16,809 bases of DNA from Thermoflexales bacterium (GCA_017882055.1 JADGQE010000019.1:1-16809); one strand, 5' to 3'. Shown: positions 7,338 to 13,275, counted from the first letter of the stretch. Program-made: numbers and translations. Notes: a model not told the origin generated them from the letters alone.

Positions 7338-7430
7338 CTAGCAGGCAAGCCCCTGCGCCGGTGACGAAGACCACCGTCTCCGCACGGTACAGGAGCACTG
7401 ATACATCATGAAGCCGTAGATCGTTGACAT
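7338..7430 (-). CDS. Possible 30-aa leader peptide with Cys codons
   Basis: First ATG of the predicted cysK transcript (7430), about 33 nt after the start site. It encodes 30 residues with Cys at positions 12, 14 and 30 (YQCSC near the middle, GLAC at the end) and three consecutive Ser codons. Three cysteines in 30 residues is well above average, and the last codon before the stop is also Cys. The frame runs through the first two pairing blocks of the attenuator, so a stalled ribosome could decide the fold. There is no convincing ribosome binding site (only GAAGCG at some distance), which lowers confidence. It may simply be leader RNA without translation. Confidence 0.35.
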   Translation of the reverse strand: MSTIYGFMMYQCSCTVRRRWSSSPAQGLAC

Positions 7431-7469
7431 CGGCAAATTATCGCTTCGATTTTGCTGCCAGACGATAAA

Positions 7470-7498
7470 ATCATACCTGCTTTTGCGCGGCCTGTCAA
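7470..7498 (-). promoter_or_regulatory. Promoter of cysK-cysE
   Basis: Read on the minus strand: perfect -35 TTGACA (7493-7498), 17-bp spacer, -10 TATGAT (7470-7475). It predicts a start near 7463 and thus a leader of about 300 nt before cysK. It is the best promoter match in the window and lies back to back with the cytochrome promoter. Confidence 0.75.
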
Positions 7499-7520
7499 TC
7501 GATCTTCTAAAATGCGACGT

Positions 7521-7549
7521 TTGCTCAATCTTTCGATCCGACATACAAT
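7521..7549 (+). promoter_or_regulatory. Promoter of the cytochrome operon
   Basis: TTGCTC (7521-7526), 17-bp spacer, TACAAT (7544-7549). It predicts a start near 7556, about 78 nt before the small frame at 7634. It faces away from the cysK promoter with 22 bp between the two -35 boxes. Confidence 0.6.
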
Positions 7550-7633
7550 CACTCGCGCTCGACCTGGGCCGGCGGGCGTGCATCTTTTCTGGCGAAATTG
7601 GTGATGAACTTGCGTCAACCTACTGGAGTAAAT

Positions 7634-7735
7634 ATGTCGACGCTTGAGGCCGCTGCTCTGGCTAACGCTGTCAGTGCCATGCCTGTCGTGTGGTATCATG
7701 GCTTCACTAAAATTTTGGGGGCGGTGCATTCTTGA
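7634..7735 (+). CDS. Possible 33-aa small protein coupled to cytochrome c
   Basis: ATG at 7634 with GGAG (7625-7628) exactly 5 nt upstream, a better ribosome binding site than that of the following gene. It encodes 33 residues, MSTLEAAALANAVSAMPVV then WYHGFTKILGAVHS, mildly amphipathic with no clear membrane helix. Its TGA (7733-7735) overlaps the TTG start of the cytochrome c gene (TTGA), the usual layout for translational coupling. It may be a leader that feeds ribosomes to the cytochrome gene or a small subunit. I recognise no family. Confidence 0.42.
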   Translation: MSTLEAAALANAVSAMPVVWYHGFTKILGAVHS

Positions 7736-8448
7736 CAACGGCACGAACGCAACGCGCATGGGTAGTGATCTTTTTAGTATTGGGCATCATGATCTTCGCA
7801 GGCCTGTTCACGCCAGCCCAACGCGTTACGTCTCAGCAAGTGGTTACGCCGACAGTCACACACACGCCCAGGATCACGCCGTTTCCCGATCTCGTCTTGA
7901 CGCTCACGTTGGATCGATTGGCGAAGCCCAAGGCGTCGACACCGCCGACCCAGGCTGACAAGGGCGCCGAGTATTATTGGCTGGTGTGCATACCGTGCCA
8001 CGGCGATCGCGGGCAGGGTTTGACGGATGAGTGGCGCGAAGTTTTCGGGCCGGAAGAGATGAACTGCTGGCAGTCCGGGTGTCATGGCAAACGTCATCCG
8101 CCGGAGGGCTTTGAGTTGCCGCGCAAAGTGCCGCCCTTGCTTGGCCCCAATGCGTTGGCGCGGTTTACGAACGCGGCGGAACTTCACCATGTTATTTCGA
8201 CGGCGATGCCGTGGTATGATCCAAAATACTTGGGAGTAGAGGATGGGTGGAATGTAACAGCTTTTCTGCTGCGTGAATCCGGTGTTTTGCCGGCGGGTGT
8301 GACGCTGACCGAAGCCAATGCACCCGTCTTTCGCCTGCGTACTCCGGCCCCTTTCAATGCTGACGAACGCCCGGTGACGCTGTTGGTGATTGGGTTGCTA
8401 AGCATTGCGGCACTCATCTTTTTCTGGCAGATACTGCGACGTCATTGA
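7732..8448 (+). CDS. Membrane-anchored cytochrome c of a bc/b6f-type complex
   Basis: 238 residues. Membrane segment at about 10-28, a Thr/Pro-containing spacer, a class I cytochrome c domain, and a second membrane segment at about 214-234. Covalent haem motif C86-I-P-C89-H90, with a likely axial Met in 'AMPWY' (M159). Between them is an extra loop with C112-W-Q-S-G-C117-H118, a CX4CH motif that could bind a second haem or form a disulfide. As first cistron before cytochrome b and Rieske genes it probably carries electrons out of that complex. The TTG start at 7732 is chosen because G-rich sequence (7717-7726) precedes it and the first membrane helix needs it; the stop of a small upstream frame overlaps it. 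Confidence 0.85.
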   Translation: MTTARTQRAWVVIFLVLGIMIFAGLFTPAQRVTSQQVVTPTVTHTPRITPFPDLVLTLTLDRLAKPKASTPPTQADKGAEYYWLVCIPCHGDRGQGLTDEWREVFGPEEMNCWQSGCHGKRHPPEGFELPRKVPPLLGPNALARFTNAAELHHVISTAMPWYDPKYLGVEDGWNVTAFLLRESGVLPAGVTLTEANAPVFRLRTPAPFNADERPVTLLVIGLLSIAALIFFWQILRRH

Positions 8449-8471
8449 TCTGACAGGTTGAATGTTAAACC

Positions 8472-9500
8472 ATGCCGAAGCGATCCACTTTCTTTCATCA
8501 CCTCCACCCGCCAACAATTCCCGAACGTGAAGCGCGCTTCTGCTATACTTTTGGATTAGGCGGCATTGCTTTCTTTTTGTTCTGTGTGTTGGTTCTAACG
8601 GGCGGGCTTGAGCTGCTCTATTACGTGCCGAGTGCGGACGGCGCTAACAAGTCCGTTCAAGCGATGACGTATCTGGTACCCTATGGCTGGCTGGTCCGCG
8701 GCGTGCATTACTGGTCGGCGCAAGGCCTGGTGGTGGTCGCCGGGCTGCATTTGCTGCGGGTCGTGTTTACGGGAGCGTACAAGCGGCCGCGCCGCTTCAA
8801 TTGGCTACTGGGTGTGAGCCTGTTCGTTTTTGTGTTGCTGCTCGACTTCACCGGCTACGCGTTGCGCTGGGACACCGATATTGAGTGGGCGTTGCTGGTC
8901 GGCACCAATCTCCTCAAAACTATTCCAGGGATTGGCCCCGCACTCTATGGCCTGGTTGTCGGCGGATCGGAGATCAGCGGTGATACCATCGTGCGGTTCT
9001 TTGGCTGGCACATCTTTGGTCTGATGCTGCTGGCCGTGGCTGTAGTCGGCTGGCACATCTTTCGCGTGCGGCGTGATGGCGGTATTTCGAGCCGCCCGAA
9101 AACCGAATTGCCTGCGACCGCGGTGCGCATCTCGCGCAACGAGCTGGTCAAACGCGAGGCCTTTGTCGCTTTGCTGGTGACGATTGGGCTGCTCGGGTTA
9201 ACGTTGCTGTCTCCCCCGTCGCTCGGCCCGGTCGGCGACTTTTTGCAGCTGCCGGGTGAAGCCCGCGCGCCCTGGTTTTTTATCTGGGTGCAGCAGTTGC
9301 TGCGTTGGGGCGATCCGTTTGTGATGGGGATCCTCATCCCGATCGGCGTGCTGGGGCTGATCGTCGTTGTGCCGTTTGTTTTAGATCGCCATTCGATCGG
9401 TGCCGCGCGCTGGTTCAACCGCGAGGGACGCATCGCGCAAATCGTCGTGGCCGCGATTGCCATTGCCGTCAGCGTGTTGACGATTGCGGGCATCCGGTAG
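8472..9500 (+). CDS. Cytochrome b (b6-type N-terminus fused to subunit IV-like C-terminus)
   Basis: Integral quinol-oxidising subunit of a cytochrome bc-type complex. 342 residues with about seven membrane helices: the four-helix cytochrome b6 part carries haem ligands H79 and H93 (13 residues between) and H180 and H195 (14 between, the b6-like spacing); the rest is a subunit IV-like part with three helices. The Qo-site motif is APWFF (266-270) in place of PEWY, as I recall from menaquinol-using complexes. The position of the b6 haem ci cysteine appears to be Gly (in FGLGG), although C24 lies four residues before. ATG at 8472 with only a weak ribosome binding site (AGG at 8453). 23 bp after the cytochrome c gene. 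Confidence 0.92.
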   Translation: MPKRSTFFHHLHPPTIPEREARFCYTFGLGGIAFFLFCVLVLTGGLELLYYVPSADGANKSVQAMTYLVPYGWLVRGVHYWSAQGLVVVAGLHLLRVVFTGAYKRPRRFNWLLGVSLFVFVLLLDFTGYALRWDTDIEWALLVGTNLLKTIPGIGPALYGLVVGGSEISGDTIVRFFGWHIFGLMLLAVAVVGWHIFRVRRDGGISSRPKTELPATAVRISRNELVKREAFVALLVTIGLLGLTLLSPPSLGPVGDFLQLPGEARAPWFFIWVQQLLRWGDPFVMGILIPIGVLGLIVVVPFVLDRHSIGAARWFNREGRIAQIVVAAIAIAVSVLTIAGIR

Positions 9501-9536
9501 TGGCGGTCCTATTCAGATAACGGATTGAAACAAGCT

Positions 9537-9986
9537 ATGCCTTCTCCCGAACTCTCGCGGCGTATGTTTCTTAAAATCAGTCTGGGGCTGTCGGGCGCTG
9601 CCGCCTTGATCGGTTTGTTGAAGTATCTCGGCTATCAGCCGGTACCTTCTGCGCCGACGCACTTTACATTGAAAGCGCCGGGCGAATATGCCGTCGGCAG
9701 CGCAACTTCTTTGGCGGAGGCAAAAGCGTGGCTGTTTCGTGATGAAGCTGGCCTCTATGCCATCTCGGCAATCTGCTCGCATTTGGGCTGTACGGTCGGC
9801 TTTCTCCAGGATCAGTTCGAGTGTCCGTGTCACGGCAGCCGGTACAATGCGGCCGGCTACGTGTTGCGTGGACCCGCTACTCAGCCGCTGAGTTACCTGG
9901 CGCTGACATTGTCCGAGGAGGGTCTGGTTGTGTTGGATATTAAGAAAGTCGTCACGGCTCAGCAGCGATTAGCGGTGCCGGCCTAA
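9537..9986 (+). CDS. Rieske [2Fe-2S] protein with Tat signal anchor
   Basis: Iron-sulfur subunit that accepts the first electron from quinol at the Qo site. 149 residues. The N-terminus has a consensus twin-arginine motif SRRMFLK (7-13) followed by a hydrophobic stretch to about residue 30, presumably kept as membrane anchor. Cluster ligands: C80 and H82 in CSHLGC, C96 and H99 in CPCHGS; C85 and C98 form the usual disulfide. The ATG at 9537 places the Tat motif at the proper distance from the N-terminus; a TTG four codons upstream is possible. The ribosome binding site is poor. It lies between cytochrome b and a CcmC-like gene, 11 bp from the latter. Confidence 0.94.
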   Translation: MPSPELSRRMFLKISLGLSGAAALIGLLKYLGYQPVPSAPTHFTLKAPGEYAVGSATSLAEAKAWLFRDEAGLYAISAICSHLGCTVGFLQDQFECPCHGSRYNAAGYVLRGPATQPLSYLALTLSEEGLVVLDIKKVVTAQQRLAVPA

Positions 9987-9997
9987 CGGAGATCATT

Positions 9998-10633
9998 TTG
10001 AACTTCATTCTTTTCCGCCGGCAACTCATTTTGCCTTCGTTGATCAGCCTGGCTGTGCTGATCGTCGTGTTCGCTTTGATTGCGCCGGCTGATAAAGTGC
10101 TGGGCGATCGAGTGAGGCTGGTCTACGTGCACGCCGGCATCATCCGGGTGGTGCTGGCAACTTTCATGCTGGCCGCGCTGTTGAGTCTGGCTTATTTGAT
10201 CTTCAATCGATCGGCGCTGTTGGATTGGGCGAGAGCGCTGGCTCAGGCCAGCCTGATCTTATGGGCCGTGTACGTCGTGATCAGTTTCGTGACGACGATT
10301 CAGACGTGGGGCGGCATCGCGTGGTTCGAGCCGCGTTGGATATTTACCTTGCAAATCTCAGCCCTCGCGCCGATCGCGTATCTGATTGGCGTCGTGATGA
10401 AGAATACCAGAGTGTCGGCGGTGCTCAATATCGCCCTGGCCGGATTGATCCTCTGGCTGGAAGGGCAGGCGCAGTTGGTGCTGCATCCACTTGATCCGAT
10501 TGGGCTGTCCGGCGATACCGCGATTCAATTTGCCTATTTCGTCATGCTGATCTTGTGGGCACTGATTGGGTTGCAGCTGGTGCGCGGACTGCGGGCCCTT
10601 GCAACGGAACGCGCAGCACGGAGCAGTTCGTAA
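9998..10633 (+). CDS. CcmC/CcsA-like multi-helix membrane protein
   Basis: 211 residues with about six membrane helices. It resembles CcmC, the haem-handling protein of cytochrome c maturation: 'LVYVHAG' (H45) where CcmC has a YxHVP block, 'TWGGIAWFEPRWIFTLQI' (102-120) at the place of the Trp-rich WWxWDxRLT segment, and a second loop histidine H163 in 'LVLHPLDPIG'. The Trp-rich motif is much eroded, so it may be a divergent haem chaperone or an extra subunit of the complex. TTG start at 9998 with GGAG (9988-9991) 6 nt before it. 11 bp after the Rieske gene, so surely co-transcribed; the context suits a role in haem attachment to the cytochrome c of the same operon (inference). Confidence 0.68.
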   Translation: MNFILFRRQLILPSLISLAVLIVVFALIAPADKVLGDRVRLVYVHAGIIRVVLATFMLAALLSLAYLIFNRSALLDWARALAQASLILWAVYVVISFVTTIQTWGGIAWFEPRWIFTLQISALAPIAYLIGVVMKNTRVSAVLNIALAGLILWLEGQAQLVLHPLDPIGLSGDTAIQFAYFVMLILWALIGLQLVRGLRALATERAARSSS

Positions 10634-10667
10634 GGTGAAGTGGATTAGCTTACTCGTCAAGTGACTT

Positions 10668-11966
10668 TTGAAATCACCTGTTGTCTCACCTCATTCGCCA
10701 AAAACTACTGGCATCGGTAGCACCGATCATGCCGGTGCCGTTGCACGTGGCAAGCGTCTGGCACTTTCAATCCTGCTCAGCTTTGTTTTGCTTCTAACCA
10801 TTTTGGCTCTGGTCACACACTCTCGAGCATCGGTTGCGGCTGGAACAGGCCGGAACGACCCGGCCAGCGATGCCTGCACATCTGGTTTGATCAGTGGAAC
10901 AGTCACGCTATCTAACTGTACCTACCTGCCGCTTGTCTTAAGCCAACCTACATTTACTCCAACGTCGACTCCAACACTGACTCCAACGTTAACGCCGACT
11001 CCAACATCAACTCCAACATCAACGCCAACTTCAACACCAACGCCAACGCCGACTCCAACGTCAACATCAACGTCAACGCCGACTCCAACATCAACGCCAA
11101 CGCCAACTCCAACGCTGAATCCACCTCCGGCCAATGATTGGCTGGCCTATTTGAATAACTACCGTGCGTTGGTCAACTTGCCCGCAGTCATTGAAAATCC
11201 GATCTGGAGCGATGGCGATTGGAAGCATGCCCGTTACATGGTCAAGAATGATTACCTTGGTCACTCCGAGGATCCTGGCAATCCCTGGTATACACCTGAA
11301 GGGCTGGCGGCTGCCCAAAACGGCAATACCTTTGTCAGCAGCAACGCTACAGCGTCAGACACGTATGCCATCGATTTCTGGATGCGTGGACCATTTCACG
11401 CTGTTGCTTTGATCGATCCGGCTTTGCAGCAGGTGGGTTATGGCAGCTATCGCGAGGCGGATGGTGGCTGGCAAATGGCCGCAACCGTGGATGTGGCTCG
11501 TGGGCAAGGGACGGTTCCGCCGACGACCACATTTCCGATTGAATATCCCGGCGACGGCGAGACGATTAGTTTGCTATCCTATGCGGGCGGAGAGTGGCCC
11601 GATCCGCTGGCGGCCTGCCCTGGCTACTCCACTCCCACTGGCCTGCCGATCATTTTGCAGATCGGCCCCGGAAATTTGACGCTGAGTGTTACGGCACATT
11701 CGTTTCTGCAGGGCGCCACGCCGCTTGAGTATTGTATCTTCGATGAAACGAACTACACCAATTCGGACAGTTACACGCAAAACGTGGGGCGCAGCATTCT
11801 CAATCGTCGCGACGCGGTGGTGCTGATTCCGAAAGCGCCATTGATACCCGGTGCTAATTACACAGTCTCTGTCACTGCGAATGGTCAGACCTACGCCTGG
11901 CCATTTACAACCTCCAGCAATACTCATTTAATCGAGGGACTTACTGGCGTATCACTGATGCGCTAA
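10668..11966 (+). CDS. Secreted CAP-domain protein with Thr-Pro linker
   Basis: 432 residues. Membrane/signal segment at about 31-50, a short region ending in 'NCTYLPLVL', a Thr-Pro/Ser linker (about 96-154), a CAP (SCP/PR-1) domain at about 156-280 with the two cavity histidines in KHARYM (H187) and GPFHAV (H244) and acidic E201, and a C-terminal beta-rich domain (about 290-425) like a bacterial Ig/Big module. Acts outside the cell; bacterial CAP proteins have no single known function. TTG at 10668 is the only workable start: a stop lies two codons upstream and the next start codon falls inside the membrane segment. Its ribosome binding site is weak. 34 bp after the CcmC-like gene, so it may share its transcript. 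Confidence 0.83.
   Translation: MKSPVVSPHSPKTTGIGSTDHAGAVARGKRLALSILLSFVLLLTILALVTHSRASVAAGTGRNDPASDACTSGLISGTVTLSNCTYLPLVLSQPTFTPTSTPTLTPTLTPTPTSTPTSTPTSTPTPTPTPTSTSTSTPTPTSTPTPTPTLNPPPANDWLAYLNNYRALVNLPAVIENPIWSDGDWKHARYMVKNDYLGHSEDPGNPWYTPEGLAAAQNGNTFVSSNATASDTYAIDFWMRGPFHAVALIDPALQQVGYGSYREADGGWQMAATVDVARGQGTVPPTTTFPIEYPGDGETISLLSYAGGEWPDPLAACPGYSTPTGLPIILQIGPGNLTLSVTAHSFLQGATPLEYCIFDETNYTNSDSYTQNVGRSILNRRDAVVLIPKAPLIPGANYTVSVTANGQTYAWPFTTSSNTHLIEGLTGVSLMR
10953..11117 (+). repeat. Low-complexity Thr-Pro repeat DNA
   Basis: About 165 bp of near-repeats built from ACTCCAACG, ACGCCAACG and ACATCAACG words, encoding the Thr-Pro/Thr-Ser linker of the CAP protein. Prone to slippage, so linker length is likely to vary between strains. 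Confidence 0.85.
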
Positions 11967-12092
11967 ATGAGACCGCCAGCACCGCCTCGCTCGAGATTAT
12001 CCGGCAGTTGCGCCATCTGTGCTTCTGCGAGGAGCGACGGCTCTTTGCCATCAATCAGCGCGCGGCTAACGTGCTCAGACTATTCCCTGGAA
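11967..12092. other. Gap without a supported gene
   Basis: Between the CAP gene and the promoter of the regulator. One plus-strand frame stays open for about 45 codons (to a TGA near 12097) with protein-like composition, but it has no start codon or ribosome binding site and could be a gene remnant. CCTCGC / GCGAGG give a weak, long-looped stem and no T-tract. Nothing firm seen. Confidence 0.4.
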
Positions 12093-12120
12093 TTTGATAT
12101 TTTCCCAAGTCGTGTATAAT
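12093..12120 (+). promoter_or_regulatory. Promoter of the SARP regulator gene
   Basis: Perfect -10 TATAAT at 12115-12120, preceded by TTTGAT (12093-12098, 16-bp spacer) or TTGATA (15-bp spacer). It predicts a start near 12127 and a leader of nearly 200 nt before the ATG. Confidence 0.6.
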
Positions 12121-12130
12121 AAATATAGGC

Positions 12131-12156
12131 CGGTGACTGCCAGCCAACAGTCACCG
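12131..12156 (+). promoter_or_regulatory. Inverted repeat at the start of the regulator transcript
   Basis: Perfect 9-bp arms CGGTGACTG (12131-12139) and CAGTCACCG (12148-12156), 8-nt spacer, 11 bp after the -10 box. It can be an operator for a dimeric repressor (18 bp between arm starts) or a 5'-end RNA hairpin. Confidence 0.55.
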
Positions 12157-12221
12157 CTGTTAACCTGACCACTCTGTTTGACCATTCTATCTCGATTGAC
12201 AAGTGAACTATTGAATGCGCG

Positions 12222-12257
12222 CTCGCGAGCCAGGCGGCTGTTTGTCTGGCTTGCGAG
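12222..12257 (+). promoter_or_regulatory. Leader hairpin before the SARP gene
   Basis: Arms CTCGCGAGCCAG (12222-12233) and CTGGCTTGCGAG (12246-12257) pair over 12 bp with one wobble and a 12-nt loop. It is followed by TTTGGTTGGCGTGTTTT, which is not a proper T-tract. It could be an attenuator-like element or an mRNA stabiliser in the long leader. Between the two hairpins lies a near-perfect 10-bp direct repeat, TGACCACTCT (12166-12175) and TGACCATTCT (12179-12188). Confidence 0.5.
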
Positions 12258-12322
12258 TTTGGTTGGCGTGTTTTCAGTGACATGCTGCCGCATTGCATGT
12301 GGCGTTGTAGGCGGAGGTCGAC

Positions 12323-13153
12323 ATGAATCTCATCACCGGCGCGATGGCATTTCGATCCAAATGGACTGCTGACGTGAAGACGGCTGAAGCCGACTTGCCT
12401 GTTTTGATCTGCTTGTTGGGCAGCTTTCGCCTGTTGCGGTCTGGTCAGCCGGTGGCGCTGCGAAATGCCGCCAAAACGAAATCGCTGCTGGCGGCTTTGG
12501 CGCTGGAACACGGCCGGAGCGTCTCGCGTGAGGCGCTTTTACAGCTGCTGTGGCCCGATACCGATCTAAACCTCGCGGGTCAATCCCTGAATAGTTTAGT
12601 CCATAATCTGCGCAAGCTGCTGAGCGATAAAATCGGAAATGAGCCGCCGGTCCTGTGCACCGATGGTTACTACCGCCTGAATGACGAAGCGGGCGTGGCC
12701 GTCGATGCCGCCTGGTTCGAGACGCTGGTCGATGCCGGACGTAAACAGGAACGCGCAGGCGATCCGGTGGCGGCTATTGAATCTTACCGCCGCGCTGCTC
12801 AGCTCTATCGCGGCGACCTGTGTGTCGGCACGGACATGCAGGCGCTGTTGGCTGGCGAGTCTTTGCGCGCTCATTACCTGACTTTATTGGCGCGCCTGGC
12901 AGACTATTCCTATACTGTCGGAGATTACGCCAGCTGTCTCGAATATGCCCGGCGGCTGCTGTCTGCTGATCCTTGCCGCGAGGATGCGCATCGGCTGGTG
13001 ATGCGGTGCTGTGTGCGGCAAGATGAACGATCGCAGGCTCTGCGTCAGTATCGGTTGTGCCAAACGATTTTGCGCACTGAGTTCAATGCTGTACCCGAGC
13101 CGGCGACCGCCGCTTTGTACGAGCAGATCCGTACGGATCCCAGCCGTGTTTGA
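12323..13153 (+). CDS. SARP-type regulator (winged helix plus BTAD domain)
   Basis: 276-residue transcriptional activator of the SARP class. An OmpR/PhoB-like winged helix spans about residues 27-119 (LLGSFRL, then SREALLQLLWPD, QSLNSLVHNLRKLL as recognition helix, GYYRL). The bacterial transcriptional activation domain (BTAD, three helical-repeat units) spans about 127-272, with FETLVDAGR, LYRGDL, HYLTLLARLADYSYTVGDY and the closing QALRQYRLCQTILRTEFNAVPEP block. There is no ATPase or TPR extension, so it is a minimal SARP, close to ActII-ORF4 or DnrI in size. ATG at 12323 with GGAGG 5 nt before it. Its stop is 10 bp upstream of six 11-bp direct repeats of SARP-box type, so it most likely activates the following contractile-tail genes. 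Confidence 0.92.
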   Translation: MNLITGAMAFRSKWTADVKTAEADLPVLICLLGSFRLLRSGQPVALRNAAKTKSLLAALALEHGRSVSREALLQLLWPDTDLNLAGQSLNSLVHNLRKLLSDKIGNEPPVLCTDGYYRLNDEAGVAVDAAWFETLVDAGRKQERAGDPVAAIESYRRAAQLYRGDLCVGTDMQALLAGESLRAHYLTLLARLADYSYTVGDYASCLEYARRLLSADPCREDAHRLVMRCCVRQDERSQALRQYRLCQTILRTEFNAVPEPATAALYEQIRTDPSRV

Positions 13154-13163
13154 GTTTCGATTC

Positions 13164-13239
13164 TTCAGTTAGACCTCATTCATATCTCAGCTCAACTTCA
13201 GCCTCACCTCAGACCCACCTCAGGTCCAAGTGTTACTAT
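13164..13239 (+). promoter_or_regulatory. SARP-type operator (six 11-bp repeats) and promoter
   Basis: Heptamers TTCAGTT (13164), CTCATTC (13175), CTCAGCT (13186), TTCAGCC (13197), CTCAGAC (13208) and CTCAGGT (13219) start exactly every 11 bp; consensus YTCAGNY with 4-bp spacers. The last heptamer ends at 13225, leaving exactly 8 bp to TACTAT (13234-13239), a fair -10; the usual -35 position (AGACCC) matches nothing. Known SARPs (ActII-ORF4, DnrI) bind heptameric direct repeats in 11-bp register, the last one 8 bp from the -10. A start near 13246 would give a leader of about 30 nt. Confidence 0.82.
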
Positions 13240-13275
13240 GGCGTCCATGATTCGATGCGCGCCTGAGGCGAAGCC

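Larger units (their letters stand above)
7166..7463 (-). promoter_or_regulatory. Long structured leader of cysK-cysE, candidate attenuator
   Basis: From the predicted start site (about 7463) to the cysK ATG there are about 298 nt. Written on the minus strand, six short blocks alternate between complementary forms: ACGGTGG (7371-7377), TCACCGG (7358-7364), CCACCGT (7313-7319), TCGGTGA (7282-7288), TCACCGA (7232-7238) and CCGGTGG (7220-7226). Blocks 3 and 4 close a hairpin with inner stem CCGCT/AGCGG; block 4 can instead pair perfectly with block 5, which would destroy the terminator made by 5 and 6. A further hairpin TGCGC/GCGCA lies at 7260-7276. I see neither the T-box signature nor an S-box core. 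Regulation by cysteine supply is inferred from the gene and the Cys-containing short frame. Confidence 0.6.

Noticed and set aside
7166..7463. Cobalamin riboswitch, because the minus strand has GAGCCACTG near 7274-7282
   Set aside because: The rest of the conserved cobalamin core is missing, and cysK is not a usual target.
7166..7463. T-box or S-box upstream of cysK
   Set aside because: I could not find the T-box sequence (TGGNACCGCG) before the terminator nor the GAGGGA and GCAACC blocks of the S-box. A covariance search is still needed.
10953..11117. CRISPR-like or minisatellite array
   Set aside because: The repeats are short, in frame and code for a Thr-Pro linker; there are no unique spacers between constant repeats.
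10922..11134. Gly/Val-rich minus-strand frame
   Set aside because: It is only the complement of the Thr-Pro repeat DNA of the CAP protein.
11967..12120. ATG-started frame of about 50 codons directly after the CAP stop (TAAATG)
   Set aside because: No ribosome binding site, Ser/Arg/Pro-rich random-looking translation, and it runs into the regulator promoter. A different frame here looks more protein-like but lacks a start, so at most a remnant.
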